From Gemmatimonadota bacterium (GTDB lineage Bacteria > Gemmatimonadota > Gemmatimonadetes > Gemmatimonadales > Gemmatimonadaceae), in contig JACPPC010000020.1 in the NCBI GenBank assembly GCA_016191225.1, forward strand, positions 1-64,000: 64,000 nucleotides of DNA, given 5' to 3'. Under the pieces are notes generated by a model. The model had not been told where the DNA came from. It ran no database searches and saw nothing but the letters and a program-made list of their open reading frames with translations. The position numbers and the translations under genes are program-made. Below are positions 52,564-61,714 of this stretch, in pieces (within the stretch, counting starts at the first letter, position 1; the number at the start of each line of letters is the position of its first letter).

Positions 52564-53687
52564 CGGGCCTCCGCCACGGTACGCGTGCCGCCGGGGGTCA
52601 GCCGCTTCGCGTTCAGCTCGCGCTCCACGTAGAGCCGCAGGATGTGCATGAAGTCCTGTGCATTGGTGACGACCCCGAAGGCCTGGTGGGTGCCGCGGTC
52701 CTTGAGCTTGCTGACGACGAACTCCGACGAGTCGACGCAGATCGTGGGCAGCTCGCGCAGCGAGCCGTCGCCGTCCATCACGAAGGCCGGCAGCATGTTG
52801 CCGGTGGCGATCGCATGCAGTGCCGTGGCGATCAGCACCGCCATCGTCGCCTTGATCGCGTGCACCCGCATCGCGTCCTGGCCGGCGATCGCGTCGGTGA
52901 TGACGTCGGGGAGGGGCCCGTCGTCGCGGATCGAGCCGGTGAGGACGAACGGCACGTTGTGCGTCACCACGGCGTGCATGATGCCGTCCGTGACGATTCC
53001 CCGTTCCACCGCCGCGCGGATCGACCCCGCGCGCCGCACCGCGTTGATCGCCCGCATGTGCATGCTGTGCCCCCCGCTCGCCGCGTGCCCGGTGGCGTTC
53101 ATCCCCAGCGTCGTGCCGAAGATCGACGCCTCGATGTCGTGCACGGCGACCGCGTTCCCCGCCAGGAGCGCCCCCACGAAGCCGTTCTGCACGAACCAGG
53201 TCATGTCGGCCCGCGCCCGCGAGTGCACGAGCGCCGGCCCGGTCACCCACACCGGGTAGCCGCCGCGGTCGCGCTCGTCGATCAGGATGCGCGCCATCAG
53301 TGCGTAGTCGATCGGCTTCTCGCGCGACACGTCCGAAGACATGAACTGGAACTCGCCCTCGGCCGGCTGGCCGAGGAAGGCGCGGCTGTGGACGAAGATC
53401 CCCTCGCTGCCGTCCTCCTTCGCGCCCACCGCCACGCGCTCGCCGGCCCTCACGCGCCGCCCCTCGCGCACCCACAGCTCCCCCGCCTGGTCGAGCACCA
53501 GCGCGCCGTCCATGCGCGGCTCGCGCGGCAGGCGCCAGGCGCCGTTCACGCGCACGTACGTCGGCAGGTTGGTCGTCGCGAAGAATCCGTCGGGGAGGAC
53601 CCCGTCGCGCTCGGCGGCGACGAACCGGGCCTCCGGGGCGGCGGCGAACCGCGCCGCGGCAAAGTCGGGATGGGCGAAGGCCGTCAC
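52560..53687 (-). CDS. TIGR00300-like LOR/SDH enzyme (ornithine cyclodeaminase-like)
   Basis: 375 residues. Segments such as DVSREKPIDYALMARILIDE, GFVGALLAGNAVAVHDIEA, GSIRDDGPLPDVITD and GNMLPAFVMDG match my memory of the TIGR00300 LOR/SDH family. Archaeal and cyanobacterial members release ammonia from ornithine to give proline, or act in arginine catabolism. The substrate here is an inference. It starts a leftward run with the unknown coupled protein and the Fur-family regulator and may share a transcript with the pyrimidine genes, both being nitrogen-releasing. Confidence 0.72.
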   Translation of the reverse strand: MTAFAHPDFAAARFAAAPEARFVAAERDGVLPDGFFATTNLPTYVRVNGAWRLPREPRMDGALVLDQAGELWVREGRRVRAGERVAVGAKEDGSEGIFVHSRAFLGQPAEGEFQFMSSDVSREKPIDYALMARILIDERDRGGYPVWVTGPALVHSRARADMTWFVQNGFVGALLAGNAVAVHDIEASIFGTTLGMNATGHAASGGHSMHMRAINAVRRAGSIRAAVERGIVTDGIMHAVVTHNVPFVLTGSIRDDGPLPDVITDAIAGQDAMRVHAIKATMAVLIATALHAIATGNMLPAFVMDGDGSLRELPTICVDSSEFVVSKLKDRGTHQAFGVVTNAQDFMHILRLYVERELNAKRLTPGGTRTVAEAR

Positions 53688-53731
53688 CCGGGAAAGATGC
53701 CCGCGCGCCGGGGGCCGAACAAGGCGAATCG

Positions 53732-54571
53732 CTACGGCGTCGCCTTTCCCGCGACGACCATCGCTCCCGTCGGCTGCGGCACCCCGCCGGCCGGCTCTTG
53801 CGTCACCGCCACCGCCGCCAGCGCCCCGGGCGCGAGCGCGACCTCGGCGCGCACCACCGCCTCGCCCCGCGCGTCGGGCCCGAAGGTGCCGGCGGAGATC
53901 CGGCGGCCGCCGCTCACCAGCCAGAGCTGGTAGGTGCGACCCGGCGTCAGTGCGGGAAGCCGGTGCGCCACGAAGGTCCAGCGATTCGTGGCCTGGTCCC
54001 AGAACATCCGGGCGTACGGCTTGCCGGCCTCCTGCGTGGTGAGATCCACCACTCGCACCCGGCTCCCCGTGAGCGCCGCGAGGCGCCGGTCCTGCTCGGC
54101 CACCAGCGCCTCGAGCGAGTCGGCGGCGCGCCGGCGCGCGCGCTCGGTCTCGGCGAATGCGGTGCGCGCATCGCGCAGCTCGGCGCGCGACTGCACGAGC
54201 AGCAGCAGGGCGGCGGCCAGTCCCACCGCCGCCGCGCCGAACCAGACCGCCGGAAGCGGCATGCGGGGGGACGGCGGCGGCGGCACCGGGGAGCTCACCG
54301 TCGGCGTGAGCGAGCGCGCCTTGCGCGCCTGCCCGTCGGCGGCGGCGCGCGCGAGCAGGCGGGCCCGCGTGCCGGCGCCGCCCGGCTCACGGAGGCCGGG
54401 GAGCACCGCCGCCAGGCTCGCGGCCGCGCCGCGCAGGCGGTCGAATTCGCGCCCCGCGTCGGCATCGTCCGCCAGCGAGGCGCGCAGCCGGGCGCGCTCC
54501 ACGTCCGACAGGGCGTCGAGCGCGGCCCCCTCGAGGTCGGCGGCGTCGTCGCGGTCCCTCGGTCCCGACAT
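53732..54571 (-). CDS. Anti-sigma factor, RskA-like
   Basis: 279 residues. The short cytoplasmic N-terminal domain (DLEGAALDALSDVERARLRA) binds the sigma factor, one membrane helix (AVWFGAAAVGLAAALLLLVQ) follows, and the outer part ends in the RskA C-terminal pattern (RLPALTPGRTYQLWLVSGGR and VAVTQEPAGGVPQPTG). Such proteins hold SigK-type ECF factors until degraded or triggered by redox or envelope signals. Its ATG overlaps the sigma-factor stop (TGATG). Confidence 0.9.
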   Translation of the reverse strand: MSGPRDRDDAADLEGAALDALSDVERARLRASLADDADAGREFDRLRGAAASLAAVLPGLREPGGAGTRARLLARAAADGQARKARSLTPTVSSPVPPPPSPRMPLPAVWFGAAAVGLAAALLLLVQSRAELRDARTAFAETERARRRAADSLEALVAEQDRRLAALTGSRVRVVDLTTQEAGKPYARMFWDQATNRWTFVAHRLPALTPGRTYQLWLVSGGRRISAGTFGPDARGEAVVRAEVALAPGALAAVAVTQEPAGGVPQPTGAMVVAGKATP

Positions 54572-55194
54572 CACCATTGCTCCCCGAGGGGCGCGAGCGT
54601 CTCGCGGAGCTTCCGCATCGCGAGGCGCATGCGTGTCTTCACCGTGCCGAGCGGCGTGCCGGTGCGCTCGGCGATCTCCGACTGGCTCAGCCCGCCGAAG
54701 TACGCCAGCTGCAGGCACTCGCGCTGCTCCCGCTGCAAGGCGGCGAGGGCCGCCGCCACCAGCCGTGCGCGCTCGTCGTGGTCGGCCGCGTCCGCCGGCG
54801 ACGCCGACGCCGAGGCCAGCACCTCGGCGGGGAAGGTGGCCTCGTGGTCATCGAGCGAGGCGTCAACGCGCGTGCGCCGGATGGCCCGCAAGCGGTCGAG
54901 GGCGCGGCTGCGGGCGAGCGTCAGCAGCCACGTGGCGAGGCTTCCCCGCGCCGCATCGAACCGCTCCGCCTGTCGCCACGCCTGCCAGAACACCTCTTCG
55001 ACCACGTCCTCCGCCTCCATGCCGTCGCCCACGATCCGCACCGCGAGGGCACGCACCGCGCCCTGCCAGCGATCGTAGAGCGCGCCGAGGGCCTGCTCGT
55101 CGCCCTGGGCCATGCGCTGCACCAGGATCGCGTCGGCTTGCGACGCGTCGGCCCGCTGCCCGGCATACGCCGACAGCGGCGTGGTCGGTTTCAT
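54571..55194 (-). CDS. ECF RNA polymerase sigma factor, SigK-like
   Basis: 207 residues. Region 2 (LYDRWQGAVRALAVRIVGDG, then AEDVVEEVFWQAWRQ) and region 4 (QREQRECLQLAYFGGLSQSE, then GTPLGTVKTRMRLAMRKLRE) are complete. A 30-residue Ala/Asp-rich linker separates them. It should direct transcription when freed by the coupled anti-sigma factor. ATG 55194 was chosen over the track start at 55239. No matching ECF promoter could be identified by eye. Confidence 0.93.
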   Translation of the reverse strand: MKPTTPLSAYAGQRADASQADAILVQRMAQGDEQALGALYDRWQGAVRALAVRIVGDGMEAEDVVEEVFWQAWRQAERFDAARGSLATWLLTLARSRALDRLRAIRRTRVDASLDDHEATFPAEVLASASASPADAADHDERARLVAAALAALQREQRECLQLAYFGGLSQSEIAERTGTPLGTVKTRMRLAMRKLRETLAPLGEQW

Positions 55195-55263
55195 CGGGGC
55201 GAAAGCTAGGAATGCGCCGGGATCGGCGCCACGGCACACGCGGCGTCATCCTGGGCGCGCCTT

Positions 55264-55331
55264 GTCGTCCTGAGCGCGGCGAGGGACATGCGTGCGCAGG
55301 CCAGGCGGGACCCTCGCCGCGTTCGGGACGA
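55264..55331. repeat. Dispersed palindromic repeat, full unit
   Basis: GTCGTCCTGAGCGCGGCGAG pairs with CTCGCCGCGTTCGGGACGAC. It directly follows the priA stop and may terminate the long leftward transcript. Confidence 0.85.
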
Positions 55332-57575
55332 CTAGAGGAGCGACACCGGGTCCCGGTCCCAGACGAGCCGCAACTCGCGTCCCGCCGGCGGCACGAATCG
55401 CTCCACGAAGTACCGCCCCACACGCGACAGGGTGCGGCCGTCGTCGGCCTTGAGCAGCAGGTGCCAGCGCCAGCGGCTCTTCACCCGCTCCACCGGGCTC
55501 GGCGCCGGCCCCACGATCGCGACTCCGCCCACGTCGCGTGCGGCGAAGAGGCGCCGCAGCCATCCGGCGGCGGCATCGGCGGCGGCCCGGACCTCGAGCT
55601 CCACCGTGCCGCTCACGATCACGTTGGCGAGCTGCACGACCGGCGCATATGGCGGGTTCTCGCGCCCGGGCAGCTCCTCGGCCACGAACGCCTCGTAGTC
55701 GTGCGTCATGGCGCAGCGCACGGCATGGTGGCCCGGCACCCGGGTCTGGATCAGCACGCGCCCCCCCTTGGCCCCGCGCCCCGCGCGCCCGGCCACCTGC
55801 GACAGCAGCTGGAAGCAGCGCTCGCTCGCCCGGAAGTCCGGGAGGTTGATCCCCACGTCGGCGTCAACCACCCCCACCAGCGTGACGTTGGGAAAATCGA
55901 GCCCCTTGGCGATCATCTGCGTGCCGAGCAGGATGTCGACGTCGCCGCGCCCCACGCGGTCGAGGATGTGCACGTGCGCCCACTTGCCGCTCGTCGTGTC
56001 GACGTCCATGCGGGCGAGGCGCGCCGCCGGGAACCGCTCGCCGACCAGCCGCTCCACCTGCTGCGTGCCGAGCCCGCGCTGGCCGAGCACGGCGCCGCCG
56101 CAGCGCGGACAGTCGGCGCGCGGCGGCTCCTGGTGCTGGCAGTAGTGGCACACCAGCCGCTCCGGCCCCTTGTGCGCCGTGAGCGAGATCGAGCAGTTGG
56201 GGCAGGTGGCCACGTAACCGCAGGCGGGGCACTGCACGAAGCTGGCGAATCCGCGCCGGTTGAGGAGGAGGATCGCCTGCTCGCCGCGGTCGAGGGTCTC
56301 GGCGATCGCCGCCTGCAGCGGCTCGCTCAGCACCTGCGCGACGCGGTCGTCGGGGCGCGCGCGGCGCCTCGTGAGGTCCACGACCTCGACCGCCGGGAGC
56401 ACTCCCGCCCCCGCGCGCGCCGGCAGCGACAGTCGGTGCATGCGCCCCCCTTCCACCGCGTGCCAGCTCTCGAGGCTCGGCGTGGCGCTCCCCAGCACGC
56501 ACACCGCGCCCTCGAGCCGGGCCCGCGCGATCGCCACGTCGCGGGCGTGGTAGCGCGGCGTCTCCCCCTGCTTGTAGCTCGCCTCGTGCTCCTCGTCCAC
56601 GATCACCGCGCCCACATCGCGCAGCGGGGCGAAGATCGCCGACCGCGCCCCGACCGCGATCCGCCGTTCCCCGCTCCGCAGCGCCCGCCAGGCGTCGAGC
56701 CGCTCGCCGTCCGAGAGGGCGCTGTGCAACACCGCAATCCGGTCGCCGAACGCGGTGCGAAAGCGGTCCACCGTCTGCGGGGTGAGGGCGATCTCCGGCA
56801 CGAGCACGATCGCCGTGCGACCGCGGGTCTCGACGACGTGCCTGAGCAGCTCCACGTACACCAACGTCTTGCCGCTGCCGGTGATCCCGTGCAGCAGCGA
56901 GACGTCACCCGGGGCCGCGCGCGTGAGGACATCAAGGGCCGCCGCCTGCGCCCCCGTCGGCACGTGGTCCGTGGCCGGTGCCGCGCGCCCCGCGAACGGG
57001 TCGCGCATCACCGCCTCCTGGTCGGTGCGCACGAGGCCGCGCTTCGCGAGCGCCGAGATCGTCGCCCGCGTCACGCCGTGGCGCTCCATCAGGTGCGACA
57101 CGAGGGCCGCGCCACCGATCCCCTCGAGCGCCTCGTACGCCGCCCGCTGCGACGGGGCGCGCTTGAACACCGCGTCGCGCGCGGTCAGCGACGGGAGCTC
57201 GCGCGCGATCGTGACGAGGGTGCGCTCCCTGCCCGCCGGTTGCGGCCGCGCCGCGCCGGTGAGGGCGGCGGGGAGCATCGAGCGCAGCACGAGGCCGGGA
57301 GGCGCGGCGTAGTGGGCGCTCATCCAGTCGCCCAGCTGCAGCAGCGCGGGCGAGAGCGCCGGCTCGGCGTCTGGGGCCTCGAGGATTCCCTTGGCGGTCA
57401 CCCCCTCGGGGAGCGCCGCGCCCACGGCGGTCACGATGCCGACCTCGCGGCCGCCGCGAAGCGGCACCACGACCCGCGCCCCGGGCACGGCGCGCCCCGC
57501 GAGCGCCTCGGGCACCTCGTAGCTGAAGGTGCGGAAGAGGGGCACGGGGAGGGCGACGCCGACCAGCCGCGGCAT
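55332..57575 (-). CDS. priA: Primosomal protein N' (PriA replication-restart helicase)
   Basis: 747 residues. PriA recognises stalled forks and reloads the replisome. The N-terminal domain (VGVALPVPLFRTFSYEVPEA) precedes the helicase: Walker A HGITGSGKT, IVDEEHEASYKQ (DEEH) and VLGSATPSLESW. The zinc-binding block has eight cysteines (VQCPACGYVATCPNCSISL, VCHYCQ, CPRCGG), and RGLGTQQVERLVGERFPAAR follows. ATG 57575 lies seven bases after the epimerase stop. Confidence 0.96.
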   Translation of the reverse strand: MPRLVGVALPVPLFRTFSYEVPEALAGRAVPGARVVVPLRGGREVGIVTAVGAALPEGVTAKGILEAPDAEPALSPALLQLGDWMSAHYAAPPGLVLRSMLPAALTGAARPQPAGRERTLVTIARELPSLTARDAVFKRAPSQRAAYEALEGIGGAALVSHLMERHGVTRATISALAKRGLVRTDQEAVMRDPFAGRAAPATDHVPTGAQAAALDVLTRAAPGDVSLLHGITGSGKTLVYVELLRHVVETRGRTAIVLVPEIALTPQTVDRFRTAFGDRIAVLHSALSDGERLDAWRALRSGERRIAVGARSAIFAPLRDVGAVIVDEEHEASYKQGETPRYHARDVAIARARLEGAVCVLGSATPSLESWHAVEGGRMHRLSLPARAGAGVLPAVEVVDLTRRRARPDDRVAQVLSEPLQAAIAETLDRGEQAILLLNRRGFASFVQCPACGYVATCPNCSISLTAHKGPERLVCHYCQHQEPPRADCPRCGGAVLGQRGLGTQQVERLVGERFPAARLARMDVDTTSGKWAHVHILDRVGRGDVDILLGTQMIAKGLDFPNVTLVGVVDADVGINLPDFRASERCFQLLSQVAGRAGRGAKGGRVLIQTRVPGHHAVRCAMTHDYEAFVAEELPGRENPPYAPVVQLANVIVSGTVELEVRAAADAAAGWLRRLFAARDVGGVAIVGPAPSPVERVKSRWRWHLLLKADDGRTLSRVGRYFVERFVPPAGRELRLVWDRDPVSLL

Positions 57576-57582
57576 GCGCCCG

Positions 57583-58605
57583 CTATCGCTTCGTGACGCC
57601 GAGCCCCGGGCCCGTCGGAAGCACCACCTGCCCTCCCGCGATCGTCGCCCCGGCGAACGGGTCCTTCTTGAGCAGCGCCGCCCCGTCCAGGTCCACCGCG
57701 TCGAGCAACGGCGTCAGGTGCGCCGCCGCCGTGATCCCCAGCGACGTCTCGATCATGCACCCCAGCATCACCGACATCCCGTGCGCCCGCGCGATCGCCA
57801 CCATCTTGATCGCCTCGCGGAGCCCGCCGCACTTCGCCGTCTTGATGTTGATCCCGTCCACGACGCCCGCCAGCTTCGCCACGTCCACGCTCGTCACGCA
57901 CGACTCGTCGGCCACGATCGGCAGGCTCGACCGTTCGCGCACGAAGCGCATCCCCTCGAGGTCGTGCCCCGGCAGCGGCTGCTCCAGGAACTCCACCCCG
58001 AGGTCCTGCAGGATCGGCACCATCCGCAGGGCATGCTTCGCCGTCCACGCCGCGTTGGCATCGACGCGAATCACCTTCGCCGGCGCCTCCTCGCGCACCG
58101 CGGTGATGATCTCGCGGTCGCGGTCGGTGCCCAGCTTGACCTTGAGGATCGGGTAGGGCGCGGCCTCCTTCACCCGCTGCCGGGTGGTCGCGATGTCGGG
58201 GGCGATCGCGATCGTGAAGCTCGACCGCGGCGCCGCGCCGGGCTCGAGTCCCCACAGCTTCCACAGCGGCACGCCGAGTCGCTTGCCCACGATGTCGTGG
58301 GCGGCCGCGCTGATCGCGCTCTTGAGGGCGCCGTTGTGCGCGATGCTCGTGCGCATCGCATGCTCGAGCGCCTCCAGCGACCAGGCGTCGCTCGCCTCCA
58401 CGATCGGCCGCAACCGCTCCAGCACCGCGATCCCCGAGTCCACCGTCTCGCCGTAGAGCCCGCTCGGCGCCGCCTCGCCCCAGCCTTCCACGCCGTCGTC
58501 GGCCAGCAGCTTCACGCACAGCGTGCGCCAGGTCGACGAGCCGCCGCGGGCGATGATGAACGGGTGCGTCGTCTCGACGGTCACGACCTCGTGCGACAGC
58601 TTCAT
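57583..58605 (-). CDS. Dipeptide epimerase (L-Ala-D/L-Glu epimerase type)
   Basis: 340 residues of the enolase superfamily, muconate-lactonizing subgroup. The acid/base lysines are in PILKVKLGTDRD and INIKTAKCGG; metal ligands are RVDANAAW, EFLEQPLPG and IVADESC. The pattern fits L-Ala-D/L-Glu epimerases that recycle cell-wall peptides, complementing murQ-anmK-nagZ elsewhere in the window. ATG 58605 was preferred over the track start at 58677. It lies between the kinase and priA with seven-base gaps. Confidence 0.88.
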   Translation of the reverse strand: MKLSHEVVTVETTHPFIIARGGSSTWRTLCVKLLADDGVEGWGEAAPSGLYGETVDSGIAVLERLRPIVEASDAWSLEALEHAMRTSIAHNGALKSAISAAAHDIVGKRLGVPLWKLWGLEPGAAPRSSFTIAIAPDIATTRQRVKEAAPYPILKVKLGTDRDREIITAVREEAPAKVIRVDANAAWTAKHALRMVPILQDLGVEFLEQPLPGHDLEGMRFVRERSSLPIVADESCVTSVDVAKLAGVVDGINIKTAKCGGLREAIKMVAIARAHGMSVMLGCMIETSLGITAAAHLTPLLDAVDLDGAALLKKDPFAGATIAGGQVVLPTGPGLGVTKR

Positions 58606-58612
58606 GGGGACG

Positions 58613-59626
58613 TCAGGGCCTGGTGGGAGTGGACGTGCCGAAGGGCGACCAGCCGGTCGCGGCGGCACGCCACGCATCGGGCTGGCCTCCCGCGCCCAGC
58701 CAGCGCAGCAGTGCCTCGGCCAGGTCGGCGCCGCGCTGGTGCCGGTCGTCGGGACTCTTGCTCAGGCAGCGCATGATGATCGCCGACAGCGCGCCCGGCA
58801 CCGCCGGGTTCACCGTGTCGGGGGCCACGGGCGACTCGTGCACATGCTTGTAGCCCACCGAGTACGCGTCGGCCCCGTCGAACGGCGGAAACCCCACCAC
58901 GCACTCGTAGAGCATCACCCCCACGCCGTACAGGTCGCTGCGGCCATCGACCAGCTTGCCCATCGCCTGCTCGGGGGACATGTAGTGCGGCGTGCCCATC
59001 GCCCGGCCGCCGGCGGTCAGCCGGCCGTGGAAGCGCGCGGTGGCGATGCCGAAGTCGGTCAGGCGCGCATTGCTGTCCTCGTCGAACAGCACGTTGTCGG
59101 GCTTGATGTCGCGGTGCACCACGCCGCGCCGGTGCGCGTAGTCGAGCGCGACGCTCACCTGCGCGCAGGCCGCCGCGGCCTTCTCGGCGGCGACCGTGCG
59201 CGTCGCCATCAGCCGGGCGGCGAGCGAGCCGCCCGCCATGTACGGCATCACGAGGTACACGGTGTTCCCCGACTCGCCGTAGTCGTCGATCGGGCAGATG
59301 TGCGGGTGGTTGAGCCGGCTCGCCGCCTCGGCCTCGCGGCGGAAGCGCTCGCGCATCTCGGCCTCCCGCGCCAGCGACGCGTGCAGCACCTTGACCACCA
59401 GCGGCCGCCCGAGCGCCTCGTGCTCGGCGTAGTACACGTGCGCCATGCCCCCCGACCCGAGCTTCTTGACGATGCGGTAGCGGTTGCCGGTCGCGAGCCG
59501 CAGCGTCCCGACTTCCTCGTCCGGCTTCTCCGCCGGCGGGTCGGCCAGCACTGGCAGGGTGGAACTGCAGCGCGTGCAGTGCGTCGCCCGCGCCCGGTTC
59601 CACGTGCCGCAGTCAGGACAGAACAC
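58613..59626 (-). CDS. Soluble Ser/Thr protein kinase with zinc ribbon
   Basis: 337 residues from GTG 59626. A zinc ribbon (MFCPDCGTWN, HCTRCSS) precedes the kinase: GSGGMAHVYYAEH, PLVVKVLH, VVHRDIKPDNVLF, TDFGIATAR and GTPHYMSPEQ. Unlike the kinase at 28606 it has no membrane helix or extracytoplasmic domain and ends soon after the kinase fold. Targets are unknown; the neighbours (CorA, epimerase, PriA) do not form a clear pathway. Confidence 0.93.
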   Translation of the reverse strand: MFCPDCGTWNRARATHCTRCSSTLPVLADPPAEKPDEEVGTLRLATGNRYRIVKKLGSGGMAHVYYAEHEALGRPLVVKVLHASLAREAEMRERFRREAEAASRLNHPHICPIDDYGESGNTVYLVMPYMAGGSLAARLMATRTVAAEKAAAACAQVSVALDYAHRRGVVHRDIKPDNVLFDEDSNARLTDFGIATARFHGRLTAGGRAMGTPHYMSPEQAMGKLVDGRSDLYGVGVMLYECVVGFPPFDGADAYSVGYKHVHESPVAPDTVNPAVPGALSAIIMRCLSKSPDDRHQRGADLAEALLRWLGAGGQPDAWRAAATGWSPFGTSTPTRP

Positions 59627-59656
59627 GACGCCTCCGCGCCCGGGCCGCCACGATCG

Positions 59657-60697
59657 CTACACCCATTTCCGCACCCGGAGCAGGAAGACGCCGAGCCCGC
59701 CGAGGCCGAGCTGGATCGCCAGCATCCACCAGAAGCCGTGGGGCTCGTTCGCGAGGGGGATCTGCGTGAAGTTCATCCCCCACATGCCGCTGATCACCAC
59801 GAACGGGACGCTCAGCGTCGCCACGACGCTGAGCCCGGTGGTGATGCGCCCCAGCCGGATCGACACCTGCGACAGGTACGAGTCGAGCGTGCTGCTCAGC
59901 AGGTCGCGGTAGGTGTCGATCGCGTCGTTGATGCGCAGCAGGTGGTCGTAGATGTCGCGGAAGTAGACCTGCACGTCCGGCGTCAGCAGCGAGTTGGGGC
60001 GGTTGGTCATGATGTTCAGCACCTCGCGCTGCGGCCCGAGGTGCCGCCGCAGCGAGAGGATCAGCCGCTTCAGGGCGAAGATGTCCGACATCGCCCGCTC
60101 GTCGAACTTCTCGATCACCCGCACCTCGAGCTCGTCGAGCAGCTCGTCCACCTTGTCCATCACCGGGAAGTACGCGTCCACCGCCGCGTCCACGATCGCG
60201 TGCAGCAGCCGGTCGGTGCCGCGCGCCAGCAGGTCCGGGCTGCGCTGCACCCGCCCCACCTGCTCCTCGATCAGCTGCACCCGCCCCGCGTGCGTCGTCA
60301 CGAGGAAGTTCTTCCCGAGGAAGAAGCAGATGTTGAACGTCTCGATGTCGTACGGGTCGTCGGTGTCGTGCCGGTAGAGCACCGCGCGCACGATCAGGAA
60401 GACGACGTTGTTGTAGTCCTCGATCTTGACGCGCGAGTTCGGGCTGAGGGTGTCCTCCACGGCCAGCGGGTGGAAGCCGAACACGTTTTCGAGGCAGGCC
60501 ACCTGGTGCAGGTCGGTCACGTCGAGGTCCACCCACAGCTGGCCCGTCCCCGAGTCGCGCGCCGCCACCAGCTCGCGCGGCGACAGGTCCGTGGCCAGCA
60601 CCCCCTCGGCCGTCCGGTGCCACGACCGCAGCCCCCGCGCGTGCTGGCGCGGCGTTGCGTCTGCTGCCGGGGCGACTGCTGGTTCGGATACCGCCAC
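59657..60697 (-). CDS. corA: CorA-family magnesium/cobalt transporter
   Basis: 346 residues from GTG 60697. The soluble funnel domain (HPLAVEDTLSPNSRVKIEDY) leads to two C-terminal membrane helices, with the signature loop GMN in VISGMWGMNFTQIP (307-309), the Mg selectivity motif. It forms pentameric channels in the inner membrane. The gap of 75 bases to the upstream deacetylase gene is the largest in this leftward run, so an internal promoter is possible. Confidence 0.95.
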   Translation of the reverse strand: MAVSEPAVAPAADATPRQHARGLRSWHRTAEGVLATDLSPRELVAARDSGTGQLWVDLDVTDLHQVACLENVFGFHPLAVEDTLSPNSRVKIEDYNNVVFLIVRAVLYRHDTDDPYDIETFNICFFLGKNFLVTTHAGRVQLIEEQVGRVQRSPDLLARGTDRLLHAIVDAAVDAYFPVMDKVDELLDELEVRVIEKFDERAMSDIFALKRLILSLRRHLGPQREVLNIMTNRPNSLLTPDVQVYFRDIYDHLLRINDAIDTYRDLLSSTLDSYLSQVSIRLGRITTGLSVVATLSVPFVVISGMWGMNFTQIPLANEPHGFWWMLAIQLGLGGLGVFLLRVRKWV

Positions 60698-60772
60698 GCA
60701 CGCTCCATGGGCATGAACGGACTCGCCGCGTCCGCGCCGCCACCGGGAACCGCGCGGCGCGACCCACCGAAG

Positions 60773-61699
60773 TTACGCCAATGCCCGCAGGTGTGTCACC
60801 ACCGCCCCGGCCACCGCATCGGGGGCATACCCGCCCTCGAGCGCGCTCACCAGGCGACCGTCGCACCACCCTTCCGCCCGCTGCACCAGCCCGCGCGTCA
60901 GGTGCGCGACGTCCTCCCCCCGCAGCGTGAAGCCGCCCAGCGGGTCGCCGGCCAGTGAGTCGAACCCCGCCGAGACGAGCACCAGGTCGGGACGCCAGCC
61001 CTCGGTCGCGGCGTCGATCGCCCCCTCCAGCGCGCCGACGTACGCGTCCGGCGCGAGGCCCCCCGCCATCGGCACGTTCCAGACGCTCCCGTACGGCCCG
61101 CTGTCCCCCGCCGCCCCCGTGCCGGGGTACCACGGCCACTGGTGCATCGACACGAACCGGATCGTGGGCGTGTCCTGCACCAGTGCCTGCGTGCCGTTGC
61201 CGTGGTGCACGTCCCAGTCGACCACCAGCACCCGCGCCGCACCATGCCGGGCACGGGCGTAGTGGGCGGCGATCGCCACGTTTCCGAACAGGCAGAAGCC
61301 CATGCCGCTCCCCCGGAGGGCGTGGTGCCCGGGAGGCCGCACCGCGCAGAATGACCGCCGGTTGCGCCCGTCGAAGGCCCGGTCAACCGCGTCGAGGAGG
61401 CATCCGGCGGCGGCGGTGGCAGCGTCCCACGACCCCTCGCTGACCACGGTGTCGCCGTCGAGGTGGCCGCCTTCGGACGCGGCCAGGGCTTGCACCCGTT
61501 CGACGTACGCCGGGTCGTGCGCCAGCGCGAGTTCGGCGGCGGTCGCGTGGCGCCCCTCCACGTGCTCCAGCGCCTCGAACAGGTCCGGCGCATCGCGCAG
61601 GGCGCGCGTGATCGCGCGCAGGCGGCCGACGTGCTCGGGGTGGTTCCACCCGGTGTCGTGCCGCCCGCAGTCGGCGTGCGACACGAAGGCCACCGGCAT
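60773..61699 (-). CDS. HDAC-superfamily deacetylase (AcuC/acetylpolyamine amidohydrolase-like)
   Basis: 308 residues. The arginase-like deacetylase fold is shown by GWNHPEHVGRLRAI, VRPPGHHALRG (catalytic histidines), LVVDWDVHHGNGTQ (zinc ligands) and VSAGFDSLAGDPLGGF. Bacterial members remove acetyl groups from polyamines, acetyl-CoA synthetase or other substrates; the target is unknown here. ATG 61699 lies 15 bases after the ubiquitin-like gene, so they are probably co-expressed. Confidence 0.94.
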   Translation of the reverse strand: MPVAFVSHADCGRHDTGWNHPEHVGRLRAITRALRDAPDLFEALEHVEGRHATAAELALAHDPAYVERVQALAASEGGHLDGDTVVSEGSWDAATAAAGCLLDAVDRAFDGRNRRSFCAVRPPGHHALRGSGMGFCLFGNVAIAAHYARARHGAARVLVVDWDVHHGNGTQALVQDTPTIRFVSMHQWPWYPGTGAAGDSGPYGSVWNVPMAGGLAPDAYVGALEGAIDAATEGWRPDLVLVSAGFDSLAGDPLGGFTLRGEDVAHLTRGLVQRAEGWCDGRLVSALEGGYAPDAVAGAVVTHLRALA

Positions 61700-61714
61700 C
61701 GCGGGCGCGGGCGG

